In this document: positions 24,578 through 33,342 of the stretch, in pieces
Position numbering within the stretch: position 1 is the first letter of the stretch
Layout: every line of letters starts with the position of its first letter
NCBI GenBank assembly: GCA_024636505.1
Contig: JAGXGY010000036.1
Coordinates: forward strand, 1-37,316
DNA from: Methylobacter sp.
GTDB lineage: Bacteria > Pseudomonadota > Gammaproteobacteria > Methylococcales > Methylomonadaceae
Direction: 5' to 3'
Length of the DNA: 37,316 bases
Program-made: the position numbers and the translations under genes
The notes under the pieces: generated by a model
Seen by the model: only the letters and a program-made list of their open reading frames with translations
Databases searched by the model: none
Told to the model about the DNA's origin: nothing

Positions 24578-25939
24578 TTAAAGAACCCCAACCACATGCA
24601 GGAATACCAAAAACACCGCAGCAGGCGCCACATAGGAAATCAAAATCTTCCAGGCTTGATAGCCAAGCGGATTAGGCATATCCAATTCCTTCTCGCTGTG
24701 TTGCTGCTTCATGATCCAACCAGCGAATACGGCGATGCAAAAACCGCCGATAGGCAGCAGTAAATTGGCGGTTAAATAATCCAGCAATTCAAAAATGGTT
24801 CTATCAAAAAGCCTGAATCCCGACCAGACATTGAATGAAAAAACAGTGCCTAATCCCAGCAGCCAAGTTATCCAGCCTGACCAAATACAAGCTTGTTTTC
24901 TGTCCATGTCTTTATTTTCAACCAACCACGCAACCGCAGGTTCAATCAATGAAATAGACGAAGACAAGGCGGCGAACACCAGCATCACAAAAAACAATAC
25001 CCCAAATAACCAGCCGCCGGTCATATTGCCGAATGCGATAGGCAAGGTTTGAAATATCAACCCAGGGCCTGCAGCAGGTTCCAGACCGCTGGCAAAAACA
25101 ATCGGAAAAATAGCCATACCCGCCAATAAGGCAACGGCGGTATCGGTGCCGGCAATCAAAAATACGGTTTTGGAAATCGATATGTCTTTCGGCAGGTAGG
25201 AGCCATAAACCATAATAGCGCCCATGCCTATACTCAGGGTAAAAAAAGCGTGTCCCATCGCAGTCAATACGCTATCGCCGGTCAGTTTGCTAAAATCGGG
25301 CATGAACAGGAATTCGATACCTTGGTCATAGCTGCCGGTAGTCATCGCATAAGCCACCAGCAATATCAGCATCACAAACAGGCTGGGCATTAAAAAACGC
25401 ACGGCTTTCTCGATACCGGTATTAATGCCGCGCGCGACAATGGACATGGTGGCAACGATGAACAGGCTATGCCAGAAAATCAGTTGTACCGGACTGGCAA
25501 TAAGACCATCGAAAAGCTCTTGTATCTCTGAGGCATCGGCATCGAAAAAACTGCCGGTAAAGGCTTTTAACACATAAGCCGAAGCCCAGCCGGCAATAAC
25601 ACTGTAATAAGAAAGTATTAAAAAACCGGCAATGACCCCCATCCAGCCCAAATAATGCCAATTTTTATCGGCTCCGGCTTCTTCGGACAGGGTTTTCATG
25701 GTGTTAATCGGATTTTGCCGCGTGCGCCGCCCAAACATGGTTTCCGCCATCATAATGGGAACGCCGATCAGTAATACACACAACAAATAGATGATCACAA
25801 AGGCTCCGCCGCCATTTTCCCCGGCAATGTACGGAAACTTCCAGATATTACCCAATCCAACTGCGGAGCCTGTTGCCGCCAGAATAAAGGCTAAACGTGA
25901 TGACCATTGGCCATGTATTGATTTTTTTGTATCCGTCAT
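24578..25939 (-). CDS. Sodium-dependent transporter, NSS/SNF family
   Basis: 453 residues with about eleven to twelve membrane helices, LeuT-fold. The first helix carries the family signature AATGSAVGLGNIWKFPYIAG; TM6-8 region with GMGAIMVYGSYLPKDISISK, SGLEPAAGPGLIFQTLPIAF and the last membrane helix in YVAPAAVFLVFLHVVGVL are as in bacterial NSS proteins. Members move amino acids with sodium; the substrate cannot be told from sequence. It is placed between smpB and ratA, where many relatives have the two genes nearly adjacent, so it may be a lineage-specific insertion. Confidence 0.93.
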   Translation of the reverse strand: MTDTKKSIHGQWSSRLAFILAATGSAVGLGNIWKFPYIAGENGGGAFVIIYLLCVLLIGVPIMMAETMFGRRTRQNPINTMKTLSEEAGADKNWHYLGWMGVIAGFLILSYYSVIAGWASAYVLKAFTGSFFDADASEIQELFDGLIASPVQLIFWHSLFIVATMSIVARGINTGIEKAVRFLMPSLFVMLILLVAYAMTTGSYDQGIEFLFMPDFSKLTGDSVLTAMGHAFFTLSIGMGAIMVYGSYLPKDISISKTVFLIAGTDTAVALLAGMAIFPIVFASGLEPAAGPGLIFQTLPIAFGNMTGGWLFGVLFFVMLVFAALSSSISLIEPAVAWLVENKDMDRKQACIWSGWITWLLGLGTVFSFNVWSGFRLFDRTIFELLDYLTANLLLPIGGFCIAVFAGWIMKQQHSEKELDMPNPLGYQAWKILISYVAPAAVFLVFLHVVGVL

Positions 25940-26093
25940 TTATGTGCCTGTAAAAACTTTATAATTGTAGAATCGCCGCGAATTTTCTTTCATGGCGAAT
26001 TTTTCCGGTTATTGCATAACATCTGTTTGCTAATATCGAGTAAAATAACAAAATTATTCCTTTACGTCAGTTTAAAAATCCTAATCAACACTT

Positions 26094-26579
26094 ATGGCCG
26101 ATAAAAAGTCCAAGAAAAATACCCAGCAGCAAAACGCCAATATTGCCGTTAATCGCCAAGCGACTCATGAGTATTCGATTGAGGAACGATTTGAAGCGGG
26201 GATTGTTTTGGAAGGCTGGGAAGTTAAAAGCCTAAGAGATGGACGCATCCAACTCAAAGAAAGTTATGTAGTGATCAGACGGGGTGAAGCCTGGTTGTCG
26301 GGCGCGCATATTTCACCGCTATTATCGGCATCCACTCACGTCAATCCTGATTCTATCCGCGCCAAAAAACTGCTGCTGCACCGGCATGAACTCAATAAAC
26401 TGATCGGTTCGGTCGAACGCAAAGGCTACACCTTGATTCCATTGAAGATGTACTGGAAAAACGGCAGGGCCAAACTGGAAATCGGTCTGGCAAAAGGCAA
26501 GCAATTGCACGACAAACGCGCCACGTCAAAAGATCGCGACTGGCAACGTGAAAAAGCCCGGATTATGAAGAAAGGCTAA
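26094..26579 (+). CDS. smpB: SsrA-binding protein SmpB
   Basis: 161 residues, essential partner of tmRNA in rescuing stalled ribosomes. Family motifs: [20 protein letters not shown] (conserved [12 protein letters not shown]), [60 protein letters not shown] and the basic C-terminal tail [20 protein letters not shown]. Divergent from the transporter. tmRNA itself is not found in the window. Confidence 0.97.
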   Translation: MADKKSKKNTQQQNANIAVNRQATHEYSIEERFEAGIVLEGWEVKSLRDGRIQLKESYVVIRRGEAWLSGAHISPLLSASTHVNPDSIRAKKLLLHRHELNKLIGSVERKGYTLIPLKMYWKNGRAKLEIGLAKGKQLHDKRATSKDRDWQREKARIMKKG

Positions 26580-26670
26580 AAACAGGTAAAAGGCTCAAGG
26601 TTAAAACACGTATTTTTGGCCTTTCGCCCTCAAACCTTAGTTTTCTTACCACCTATATTTTCAAACTAAA

Positions 26671-27237
26671 ATGCCCACACACCCTAATCTCCTGTTTACA
26701 GAGAACAGCCTGCTGATCGTCGTCGATTTGCAAACCAAATTATCTGCAGCGATGCCGGAAGCCGAAGCCGAGCTGATGACCGCCAATGCCCGCAGCTTGG
26801 TTGAAGCGGCGGGATGGTTAAACATCCCGGTGCTGCTGACCGAGCAATATCCTCAAGGCTTAGGCCCTACCGATACCACTATCACCGACCTATTATCCGA
26901 AGACACCCTGATTTTCGACAAGAGCGGATTTTCCTGTTGCGCAGCCGCCGGCTTTACCGACACGGTAGTCAATGCTGACCGCAAGCAAGTCATATTAATC
27001 GGCCAGGAAGCCCATGTTTGCGTATTGCAGACCGCATTGGAATTGCTGCATTTAGGTTATCAGGTGCATGTCGTCGAAGACGCCATTTGCTCCCGTAAGG
27101 CGGAACATAAATTCTATGCCTTGCAGCGCATGCAGCAACAAGGAGCGACCATTACCAACTATGAATCGGTATTGTTCGAATGGGTCAAAGATTCCACGCA
27201 TCCTGATTTTAAAAAGATTTCCGGTTTGCTTCGTTAA
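26671..27237 (+). CDS. Isochorismatase-like cysteine hydrolase
   Basis: 188 residues. The catalytic triad is visible: Asp19 (LLIVVDLQTK), Lys84 (IFDKSGFSCC) and Cys117 (GQEAHVCVLQTALEL), with the usual cis-peptide region before the Cys. Short YcaC/nicotinamidase-type member; the substrate is unknown. The gene starts about 90 bases after smpB and is followed almost immediately by the HopJ-like gene. Confidence 0.92.
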   Translation: MPTHPNLLFTENSLLIVVDLQTKLSAAMPEAEAELMTANARSLVEAAGWLNIPVLLTEQYPQGLGPTDTTITDLLSEDTLIFDKSGFSCCAAAGFTDTVVNADRKQVILIGQEAHVCVLQTALELLHLGYQVHVVEDAICSRKAEHKFYALQRMQQQGATITNYESVLFEWVKDSTHPDFKKISGLLR

Positions 27238-27261
27238 CCCTTGTTTACCTTGAACTTACAT

Positions 27262-27612
27262 ATGTCGCTCGCATCGTTTATTGAAAAAGTAAAAAATAAT
27301 GACACGGTCAGTTTTGATGAAACCATCGCCGTTATTACCGAAAACTATCATTACCAAGCCACCGAATTTCGCAACGGCCTGCATGAACAGCTGTTAGTCA
27401 ATCAAGCCGGTACTAACGAAGGCTCCTGCAAGATTTTCGGTTTTGCTCAAATTAACGGGCTTAATCAACAACAAACTTTAAATCTGTTCGGCGGCTATTA
27501 CCGCGATGTTTTAAACGATCCGCATGGCACCAGCCACCAAAACATCAGAAATTTCATGCAATACGGCTGGGCTGGTATTTGTTTTAAAGATATAGCGTTG
27601 ATGGCCAAATAA
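27262..27612 (+). CDS. HopJ type III effector-like protein
   Basis: 116 residues from ATG 27262 (MSLASFIEKVKNNDTVSFDE). The pattern AVITENYHYQATEFRNGLHE, NQAGTNEGSCKIFGFAQING, LFGGYYRDVLNDPHGTSHQN, IRNFMQYGWAGICFKDIAL is the HopJ/HopPmaJ family, named from Pseudomonas syringae but widespread in bacteria without type III secretion; a non-effector role is likely here. The frame also opens at a TTG 21 bases earlier. Confidence 0.9.
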   Translation: MSLASFIEKVKNNDTVSFDETIAVITENYHYQATEFRNGLHEQLLVNQAGTNEGSCKIFGFAQINGLNQQQTLNLFGGYYRDVLNDPHGTSHQNIRNFMQYGWAGICFKDIALMAK

Positions 27613-27657
27613 AATGCATTCATAAGGCCTTTCTGCAGTCAATAGCTTGGATGCCGT

Positions 27658-27712
27658 GGGCGCGAATTTATTCGCGCGACAGTTATTAAAAAACGCGAAT
27701 AAATTCGCGCCC
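27658..27712. repeat. 19-bp inverted repeat (REP-like)
   Basis: Left arm 27658-27676 (GGGCGCGAATTTATTCGCG) is the exact complement of the right arm 27694-27712, with a 17-base AT-rich loop. Each arm is itself nearly palindromic (CGCGAAT-TT-ATTCGCG), so alternative small hairpins are possible. It sits in the 122-base gap between the HopJ-like and oxidoreductase genes. Shape resembles REP elements that RAYT transposases recognise. Confidence 0.85.
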
Positions 27713-27734
27713 GCAGTACAATAAATTCAACCCA

Positions 27735-28799
27735 ATGAATATCGATTACTTAATTATCGGTCAAGGACTCGCCGGAAGCTTGCTGGCCCGGGAACTGATA
27801 CAACAGGGTTGCAAAGTCATCGTTATTGATAACGGACAAGAAAATGCCTCGCAAGTCGCCGCCGGATTGATCAACCCGATCACCGGCATGCGCTTTGTAA
27901 AATCCGCCGATGTCGATACGCTTATGTCCACCGCAAGACACTGTTATTCGCAGTTAGCCGGTTTCTTTCAGCAAGAATTTTATATAGAAAAGCCGATGCT
28001 GCGGATTTTCCGTAGCGACAGCGAATTAAAAAACGCCGGCAAACGCCATAACAACCGCGAGTATCAAGCCTATTTGGGCGACATGCAGTTCCCGGGCAAA
28101 GCCATCAATCATCTTGCAACGCCATTCGGTTTTCTGGAACAAAAACAGAGCGGTTATTTATTAACCCGGCCGCTATTAAGCTGCCTGAAAGCGTTTTTCA
28201 TTGCCAAAAACAGCTACCGACAAGCTGATTTCGATTACCGGGACATACAGCTGCAACCGTCTTTACACTGGCAGGATATTTCTCCCAAGCAGGTCATTTT
28301 CTGCGAAGGCTATCAGGCAACGCAAAACCCCTGGTTTTGCTGGCTGCCGTTTCAACCGGTTAAAGGCGAAATATTAACGCTGCAACACCAAACCGAATTA
28401 CCCGATAAAATCCTCAACTACGGCAACTGGCTGATCCCGTTAAACGACCATCGAATCAGGATAGGCGCAACCTTTGACCGGGAAAACCTGAACATCCACA
28501 CCACCGAGCAAGGTAAAAATGACTTGTTAAATGCACTCAAGCAAATCTCACCCAATTTGACGCCTATAACCTTGGTCAACCACCAAGCCAATGTCAGACC
28601 TTGTACTCAGGACAGACAGCCCTTTATTGGACACCACCCGGAGCACGACAACATAGCTATTTTTAACGGCTTCGGCGCCAAAGGCAGCTTGCAGATACCC
28701 TGGCACAGCCGACATTTTGCCGATGCCTTATTAAACGGCACTCCCCTGTCAAAAACCTGCAACATTGAACGTCATTATGAATCGCATTTCACTGGTTAA
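27735..28799 (+). CDS. FAD-dependent oxidoreductase (DAO/MnmC-oxidase-like)
   Basis: 354 residues. N-terminal Rossmann motif DYLIIGQGLAGSLLARELIQ (GxGxxG) and a following acidic turn VIVIDNG; then ASQVAAGLINPITGMRFVKS, which is typical of DAO-fold enzymes near MnmC and glycine oxidase; C-terminal RPCTQDRQPFIGHHPEHDNI, AIFNGFGAKGSLQIPWHSRH contacts FAD. The last 23 bases overlap the start of an MnmM-type methyltransferase, which suggests that it is the oxidase removing the carboxymethyl group of cmnm5U34 in tRNA. Glycine or another secondary amine as substrate is the alternative. Confidence 0.88.
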   Translation: MNIDYLIIGQGLAGSLLARELIQQGCKVIVIDNGQENASQVAAGLINPITGMRFVKSADVDTLMSTARHCYSQLAGFFQQEFYIEKPMLRIFRSDSELKNAGKRHNNREYQAYLGDMQFPGKAINHLATPFGFLEQKQSGYLLTRPLLSCLKAFFIAKNSYRQADFDYRDIQLQPSLHWQDISPKQVIFCEGYQATQNPWFCWLPFQPVKGEILTLQHQTELPDKILNYGNWLIPLNDHRIRIGATFDRENLNIHTTEQGKNDLLNALKQISPNLTPITLVNHQANVRPCTQDRQPFIGHHPEHDNIAIFNGFGAKGSLQIPWHSRHFADALLNGTPLSKTCNIERHYESHFTG

Positions 28800-29352
28800 C
28801 GCAACTCACGACCTGATCCTGGACATTCTCCACCTCGGCGACATTGCCATCGATGCGACGGTCGGCAACGGTCACGACACTCTGTTCCTCGCCGAACAAG
28901 TCGGTCCATGCGGCCATGTTTACGGCTTCGACATACAACAGGCGGCCATCGACTCGACTCTGGAGAAATTCCGGCAAGCACACTCACCGGAATGCCTGAC
29001 CTTGATCCATGCCAGCCATGCCGACATGGACGAAAGACTTCCCGCGTATCACCACGGCAAAGTCCGCGCAATCATGTTTAATCTGGGCTATTTGCCGGGC
29101 GGCGATAAAAACGTCATTACCCAAACCGATTCCACCTTGAAAGCCCTGACTGTTGCCAGCCGAATTTTAACCGTCAACGGCATCATCACTCTGCTGGCCT
29201 ATCCCGGCCATCCGGGCGGCGATACCGAAACCGGTCAGGTCAAACATTGGTGCGAACAACTGGATACCGAACAATTTAAAGTCAACACTATCTACAGCAG
29301 CGAACACAAAGACTCAGCGCCCAGGCTTTTTGTGATCCGCAAGCTGCGCTAG
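28777..29352 (+). CDS. mnmM: MnmM/YtqB-family SAM methyltransferase (rRNA methylase-type, PF06962)
   Basis: 191 residues from ATG 28777. SAM motif AIDATVGNGHDTLFLAEQVG, acidic loop VYGFDIQQAAIDST, and the YtqB hallmark FNLGYLPGGDK followed by TLKALTVASRILTVNGIITL and YPGHPGGDTE. In Bacillus subtilis YtqB (MnmM) methylates nm5U34 of tRNA to mnm5U. Overlap with the FAD oxidoreductase implies coupled translation and a common pathway. Specificity here is inference. Confidence 0.85.
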   Translation: MNRISLVNATHDLILDILHLGDIAIDATVGNGHDTLFLAEQVGPCGHVYGFDIQQAAIDSTLEKFRQAHSPECLTLIHASHADMDERLPAYHHGKVRAIMFNLGYLPGGDKNVITQTDSTLKALTVASRILTVNGIITLLAYPGHPGGDTETGQVKHWCEQLDTEQFKVNTIYSSEHKDSAPRLFVIRKLR

Positions 29353-29410
29353 ATTAAGACTATCTGTTATCATTGCGCCCCTTATTTAGCTATTCCCATC
29401 AAGGAAACCC

Positions 29411-29722
29411 ATGTCAGAATTCACTAGCGTAACCATCATCAAAAAAGCCAACGTTTACTTCGACGGCAATGTCAGCAGCCGGACTGTCAAGTTTGCCGAC
29501 GGCTCGTCAAAAACCCTGGGCTTCATGTTGCCCGGCGAATACACCTTCAACACCGCCGACCCGGAATTAATGGAAATCATCGACGGCGACCTTGAGGTTT
29601 TATTGCCCGGCGCAGAATGGCAAAATGTAAAAGGCGGAGAATCGTTTAATGTACCGGGTCAATCGACCTTCACCATGAAAATCAAAACACCTAGCGATTA
29701 TTGCTGCTCTTATTTTAAATAA
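29411..29722 (+). CDS. ppnP: Pyrimidine/purine nucleoside phosphorylase PpnP
   Basis: 103 residues, cupin-like fold (DUF1255/YaiE). Splits several nucleosides with phosphate to base and ribose-1-phosphate. Diagnostic VTIIKKANVYFDGNVSSRTV, FADGSSKTLGFMLPGEYTFN, MEIIDGDLEVLLPG, ESFNVPGQSTF. AAGGAA precedes the ATG at the right distance. Same size as in Escherichia coli. Confidence 0.95.
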   Translation: MSEFTSVTIIKKANVYFDGNVSSRTVKFADGSSKTLGFMLPGEYTFNTADPELMEIIDGDLEVLLPGAEWQNVKGGESFNVPGQSTFTMKIKTPSDYCCSYFK

Positions 29723-29726
29723 CACC

Positions 29727-30200
29727 ATGGAAAAAGTCGCTATCTTTGCCGATGTGCAAAATATCTATTACACCACCCGGCAAAGTTATCAGCGGCACTT
29801 TAACTATGCGGCATTCTGGGCGCAGGCAACCGCTAACAGAGAGCTAGTCGCGGCATTTGCTTATGCGATCGACAAGGGCGACAGCAAGCAACAGTGCTTT
29901 CAGCAGATACTGAGAAATATCGGCTTTGACGTCAAGCTAAAGCCTTACATTCAGCGTAGCGACGGTTCCTCAAAAGGCGATTGGGACGTAGGCATTACCC
30001 TGGATGTAATCGATTACGCGGCCCAGGTTGATGTGATTGTCTTGTTATCCGGCGACGGCGACTTCGATCTGTTACTGGACAAGGCCCGAACCGTTTACGG
30101 CGTAACGACGGAAGTCTACGGAGTCCCTGCACTGACCGCGCCCTCGCTGATTAATTCGGCCGACCGTTTTATAGCCATAGACGATAAGCTGTTACTGTAG
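29727..30200 (+). CDS. NYN domain protein (LabA/DUF88-like)
   Basis: 157 residues. The NYN fold belongs to the PIN-like RNase group. Acidic residues of the presumed metal site are visible: AIFADVQNIYY near the start, GDWDVGITLDVIDYA, and VIVLLSGDGDFDLLLDKART. No additional domain. Starts 4 bases after ppnP, so they are probably co-transcribed. RNA target unknown. Confidence 0.9.
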   Translation: MEKVAIFADVQNIYYTTRQSYQRHFNYAAFWAQATANRELVAAFAYAIDKGDSKQQCFQQILRNIGFDVKLKPYIQRSDGSSKGDWDVGITLDVIDYAAQVDVIVLLSGDGDFDLLLDKARTVYGVTTEVYGVPALTAPSLINSADRFIAIDDKLLL

Positions 30201-30220
30201 AACATTCGAAGGCTAAAATC

Positions 30221-30252
30221 TGTTAGAATACGGCTTTATTTTTCAAAGCCGT
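30221..30252 (+). promoter_or_regulatory. Extended -10 promoter and leader hairpin of yaeQ
   Basis: TGTTAGAAT (30221-30229) is an extended -10 element. It is directly followed by a perfect 8-bp hairpin ACGGCTTT (30230-30237) / AAAGCCGT (30245-30252), 13 bases before the yaeQ ATG. The hairpin would lie at the transcript's 5' end or could end transcription from the opposite strand (T-run on that side). Confidence 0.45.
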
Positions 30253-30265
30253 AAAAAATCGCTCA

Positions 30266-30802
30266 ATGGCGCTTAAGTCAACCATCTATAAAGCCGACTG
30301 TCAGATTGCCGACATGGACAGAGGCTATTACCAGCCACACAACCTGACCATTGCCCTGCATCCTTCGGAAACCGAAGAGCGCATGATAGCGCGTTTGCTG
30401 GCCTTTGTGGTCAATGCTGATCAACAGCTGCAATTCACCAAAGGCCTGAGTAGCGACGACCAACCTGACCTTTGGCAAAAAAACCTGACCGACGACATTG
30501 AACTGTGGATTGACGTAGGCATGCCCGATGATAAACGCATCCGCAAAGCCTCCAGTCGCGCCGATAAAGTTATCCTCTACACCTATGGCGGACGCAATAC
30601 GCTCTGGTGGAGTCAGATTCAACCCAAGCTGGAACGTTTTAAAAACCTGACCGTTATTAACCTGCCCAAGGACGCGACCGATCAACTGGCAACGATGGTC
30701 AAACGCACCATGCAATTGCAAATCAGCATCCAGGACGGGCAGATTTGGCTCAGCGACGATCAAAACACGGTCACTATAGTGCCGGAGGTTTGGCTTAGTT
30801 AA
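30266..30802 (+). CDS. yaeQ: YaeQ family protein
   Basis: 178 residues; end-to-end pattern match to YaeQ: MALKSTIYKADCQIADMDRG, YYQPHNLTIALHPSETEERM, IARLLAFVVNADQQLQFTKG, QPDLWQKNLTDDIELWIDVG, DKRIRKASSRADKVILYTYG. The fold is PD-(D/E)XK nuclease-like by published classification; the biological role is uncertain (implicated in RfaH-independent expression in enterobacteria). Cytoplasmic. Confidence 0.95.
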   Translation: MALKSTIYKADCQIADMDRGYYQPHNLTIALHPSETEERMIARLLAFVVNADQQLQFTKGLSSDDQPDLWQKNLTDDIELWIDVGMPDDKRIRKASSRADKVILYTYGGRNTLWWSQIQPKLERFKNLTVINLPKDATDQLATMVKRTMQLQISIQDGQIWLSDDQNTVTIVPEVWLS

Positions 30803-30821
30803 CCCAAGCGCCATCAAAAAC

Positions 30822-30943
30822 AATGGAACGCAGATGACGCTGATGGTTATGATTAAAATAAGATTTTTCTTTAATTATCTGCGTTTATCATATTTATCAG
30901 CGTCGCCTAAAGGCGCCTACTTTTGGCATCCGCGTTCTATTTT
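30822..30943. repeat. Dispersed imperfect inverted-repeat element, copy B
   Basis: Left arm AATGGAACGCAGATGACGCT and right arm ATCCGCGTTCTATTTT are the same termini as copy A (22585-22685). The right arm has an extra 23 bases (GCCTAAAGGCGCCTACTTTT then GGC, about 30905-30927) precisely between GCGTC and ATCCGCG, where copy A reads GCGTCATCCGCG continuously; the insert contains GCC-TAAA-GGC. Confidence 0.75.
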
Positions 30944-30990
30944 GCCTTTTACCTTTAATATCTTTTACCCTTACTCTTCGGAACAAAATC

Positions 30991-32577
30991 TTGATTTCTA
31001 CAGCTAACATCACCATGCAGTTCGGGGCGAAACCCCTGTTTGAAAACGTCTCAGTCAAATTCGGCGACGGCAACCGTTACGGCCTGATCGGCGCAAACGG
31101 CTGCGGCAAATCGACCTTCATGAAAATATTGAGCGGCGACCTGGAGCCTTCCGCCGGCAACGTCAGTATCAGCCCCAATGAGCGCCTGGGTAACTTGCGC
31201 CAGGATCAATTCGCCTATGAAGACCGCCGTGTACTGGATGTGGTACTGATGGGACATACTGAAATGTGGGCGGCCATGTCCGAGCGCGATGCCATTTATG
31301 CCAACATGGAAGCGACCGAAGACGACTACATGCATGCTGCCGAGCTGGAATCGGTGTTTGCCGAATTTAACGGCTATACCGCCGAATCCAGAGCCAGCGA
31401 ACTGTTGTTGGGTCTGGACATTCCATTGGAACAACATAGCGGCCTGATGAGTTCGGTAGCGCCGGGCTGGAAGCTGAGAGTGTTGCTGGCACAGGCTTTG
31501 TTTTCCAATCCCGACATCATGCTGCTCGATGAACCGACCAACAACCTGGACATCAACACCATCCGTTGGCTTGAAGACATACTGAACCAACGCGATTGCA
31601 CCATGGTTATCATCTCGCATGATCGCCACTTTTTAAACAGCGTCTGCACCCACGTGGCCGATATGGATTATGGCGAGTTGCGCGTTTATCCCGGCAATTA
31701 TGACGATTACATGGTAGCCGTTACCGAAGTTAGAGAACGCTTACTGGCTGGAAACGCCAAGAAAAAAGTCCAGATTGCCGAACTGCAAACCTTCGTTAGA
31801 CGCTTTTCGGCGAATGCGTCCAAGGCCAAACAGGCCACTTCGCGCGCCAAACAACTGGATAAAATTAAACTGGATGAAGTGAAACCCTCAAGCCGGGTTA
31901 ATCCGTTTCTCCGGTTTGACCAGACCAAAAAATTGCACCGTTTAGCACTGGAAGTCGACAACTTGAGCAAGGGCTACGGCGAGCAACCTCTGTTCAAAAA
32001 CCTGAATTTGATGATCCCGGTCGGTGAGCGCATTGCCGTTATCGGCCCTAACGGTATCGGTAAAACAACCCTGCTGCGCACCTTGGTCGGCGACTTAACA
32101 GCGGATACCGGCGAGGTCAAATGGTCGGAAAACTCGGAGGTGGGGTATTTTGCCCAGGATCATGCCGAAGACTTCGCCGAAAACCTGACGCTGATCGAAT
32201 GGATGAATCAATGGCGCAAAGAATCGGACGACGACCAAGCCATACGCGGCACCCTGGGGCGTTTATTATTCAGTGCAGACGACATTAACAAATCGGTTAA
32301 AGTCATCTCCGGCGGCGAGCAAGGCCGCATGTTGTTCGGCAAGCTGATCTTGCAGAAGAACAATATCATGGTGATGGATGAACCGACCAACCATTTGGAT
32401 ATGGAATCGATTGAATCGCTGAATACCGCGCTGGAAAACTACCCCGGTACCTTGATATTTGTCAGCCATGACCGGGAATTTGTGTCATCGCTGGCGACAC
32501 GGATTATCGAATTAACCCCGACAGGGATTGTTGATTTTGACGGTAATTATGAAGATTATTTAAGCAGCCAGGCGTAG
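30991..32577 (+). CDS. ybiT: ABC-F family ATPase YbiT
   Basis: 528 residues, two ABC domains and no membrane part; ABC-F proteins bind the ribosome and aid translation. First Walker [10 protein letters not shown], second GPNGIGKTT; signatures [17 protein letters not shown] and [16 protein letters not shown]; Walker [14 protein letters not shown] and [13 protein letters not shown]. The inter-domain linker matches YbiT ([40 protein letters not shown]). Start [20 protein letters not shown] matches Escherichia coli YbiT (MLVSSNVTMQFG). Confidence 0.96.
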   Translation: MISTANITMQFGAKPLFENVSVKFGDGNRYGLIGANGCGKSTFMKILSGDLEPSAGNVSISPNERLGNLRQDQFAYEDRRVLDVVLMGHTEMWAAMSERDAIYANMEATEDDYMHAAELESVFAEFNGYTAESRASELLLGLDIPLEQHSGLMSSVAPGWKLRVLLAQALFSNPDIMLLDEPTNNLDINTIRWLEDILNQRDCTMVIISHDRHFLNSVCTHVADMDYGELRVYPGNYDDYMVAVTEVRERLLAGNAKKKVQIAELQTFVRRFSANASKAKQATSRAKQLDKIKLDEVKPSSRVNPFLRFDQTKKLHRLALEVDNLSKGYGEQPLFKNLNLMIPVGERIAVIGPNGIGKTTLLRTLVGDLTADTGEVKWSENSEVGYFAQDHAEDFAENLTLIEWMNQWRKESDDDQAIRGTLGRLLFSADDINKSVKVISGGEQGRMLFGKLILQKNNIMVMDEPTNHLDMESIESLNTALENYPGTLIFVSHDREFVSSLATRIIELTPTGIVDFDGNYEDYLSSQA

Positions 32578-32595
32578 GATGCTGCTTGTAGCAGG

Positions 32596-32646
32596 CGATC
32601 CGGCACAACTTGTATGAATGTAACACAGGAGCAGTTGCCGGGATCG
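32596..32646. repeat. Hairpin after ybiT
   Basis: CGATCCGGCA (32596-32605) pairs with TGCCGGGATCG (32636-32646) with one bulged G; the loop is about 30 bases. It lies between convergent genes; no T-run, so it may be a dispersed palindrome rather than a terminator. Confidence 0.45.
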
Positions 32647-32661
32647 TCCCTACTTATAGCA

Positions 32662-33342
32662 TTAAATCCGCCTTAACGGATTCCCCGCCAAATCGGCAAC
32701 AGCTCTGTCTGCAACACCGACCACCTTGATATTACCCTTAATCATACCGGCATAGTTTTCATGCAAATGACCATGAAAGATGCTTTTTACTCCCATAGCA
32801 GCGGCCAACTCATCAATCACATCAAAACCATGCCGATGTGATCCCGGCGCCTCATGGGTCACCAAAATATCCGCTTGCAGCGACTTTAATGATTCAAACT
32901 CATCATGCCAAATCGCGGCTTTATATTTCAATGACAAGGCAGCATGTTGACTATTGTCAGATTGACTATATAGATAATGCTGCTTGTCCCGCCATTTAGG
33001 CTGTTGCGGCGGATACCAGACACGGCCCAGAAAAATACCGCCTAAACCGGCAATTCTCAACCCGGCTATTTCTGTAACTTTCAAATGTAATCCGTTATCA
33101 GCCAACGCTGAATTAAACAGATACTTATGCTTGCTGGGCGTTTCAAAATCATGATTCCCTGCAATCCACCAGATTTGAGTTAAGCCGACAATGTCCTGCA
33201 AACAGACCTCTAAAGGCATATCCAAGTCATAATCACCCAGCAACACCACGGCTTCCGGTTTGTATTCATGCACAGCGGCTATCAGTGACTTAAAATTCCC
33301 ATGCGGATCGCCTGCAAATAAAATCTTGTTCTGTGGATTCAA
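32662..33342 (-). CDS. Calcineurin-like metallophosphoesterase
   Basis: 226 residues. All five metal motifs are visible: FAGDPHGN, LLGDYD, IAGNHDFE, VTHEAPG and HGHLHENY, giving a dinuclear metal site. The substrate is unknown. Translation starts at TTG 33342 (MNPQNKILF), preceded at seven bases by GGAG; no ATG in frame fits the motif spacing. Confidence 0.88.
   Translation of the reverse strand: MNPQNKILFAGDPHGNFKSLIAAVHEYKPEAVVLLGDYDLDMPLEVCLQDIVGLTQIWWIAGNHDFETPSKHKYLFNSALADNGLHLKVTEIAGLRIAGLGGIFLGRVWYPPQQPKWRDKQHYLYSQSDNSQHAALSLKYKAAIWHDEFESLKSLQADILVTHEAPGSHRHGFDVIDELAAAMGVKSIFHGHLHENYAGMIKGNIKVVGVADRAVADLAGNPLRRI

Noticed and set aside
26580-26670. tmRNA (ssrA) next to smpB
   Set aside because: The gap is only about 90 bases and has no tRNA-Ala-like ends or tag peptide frame.
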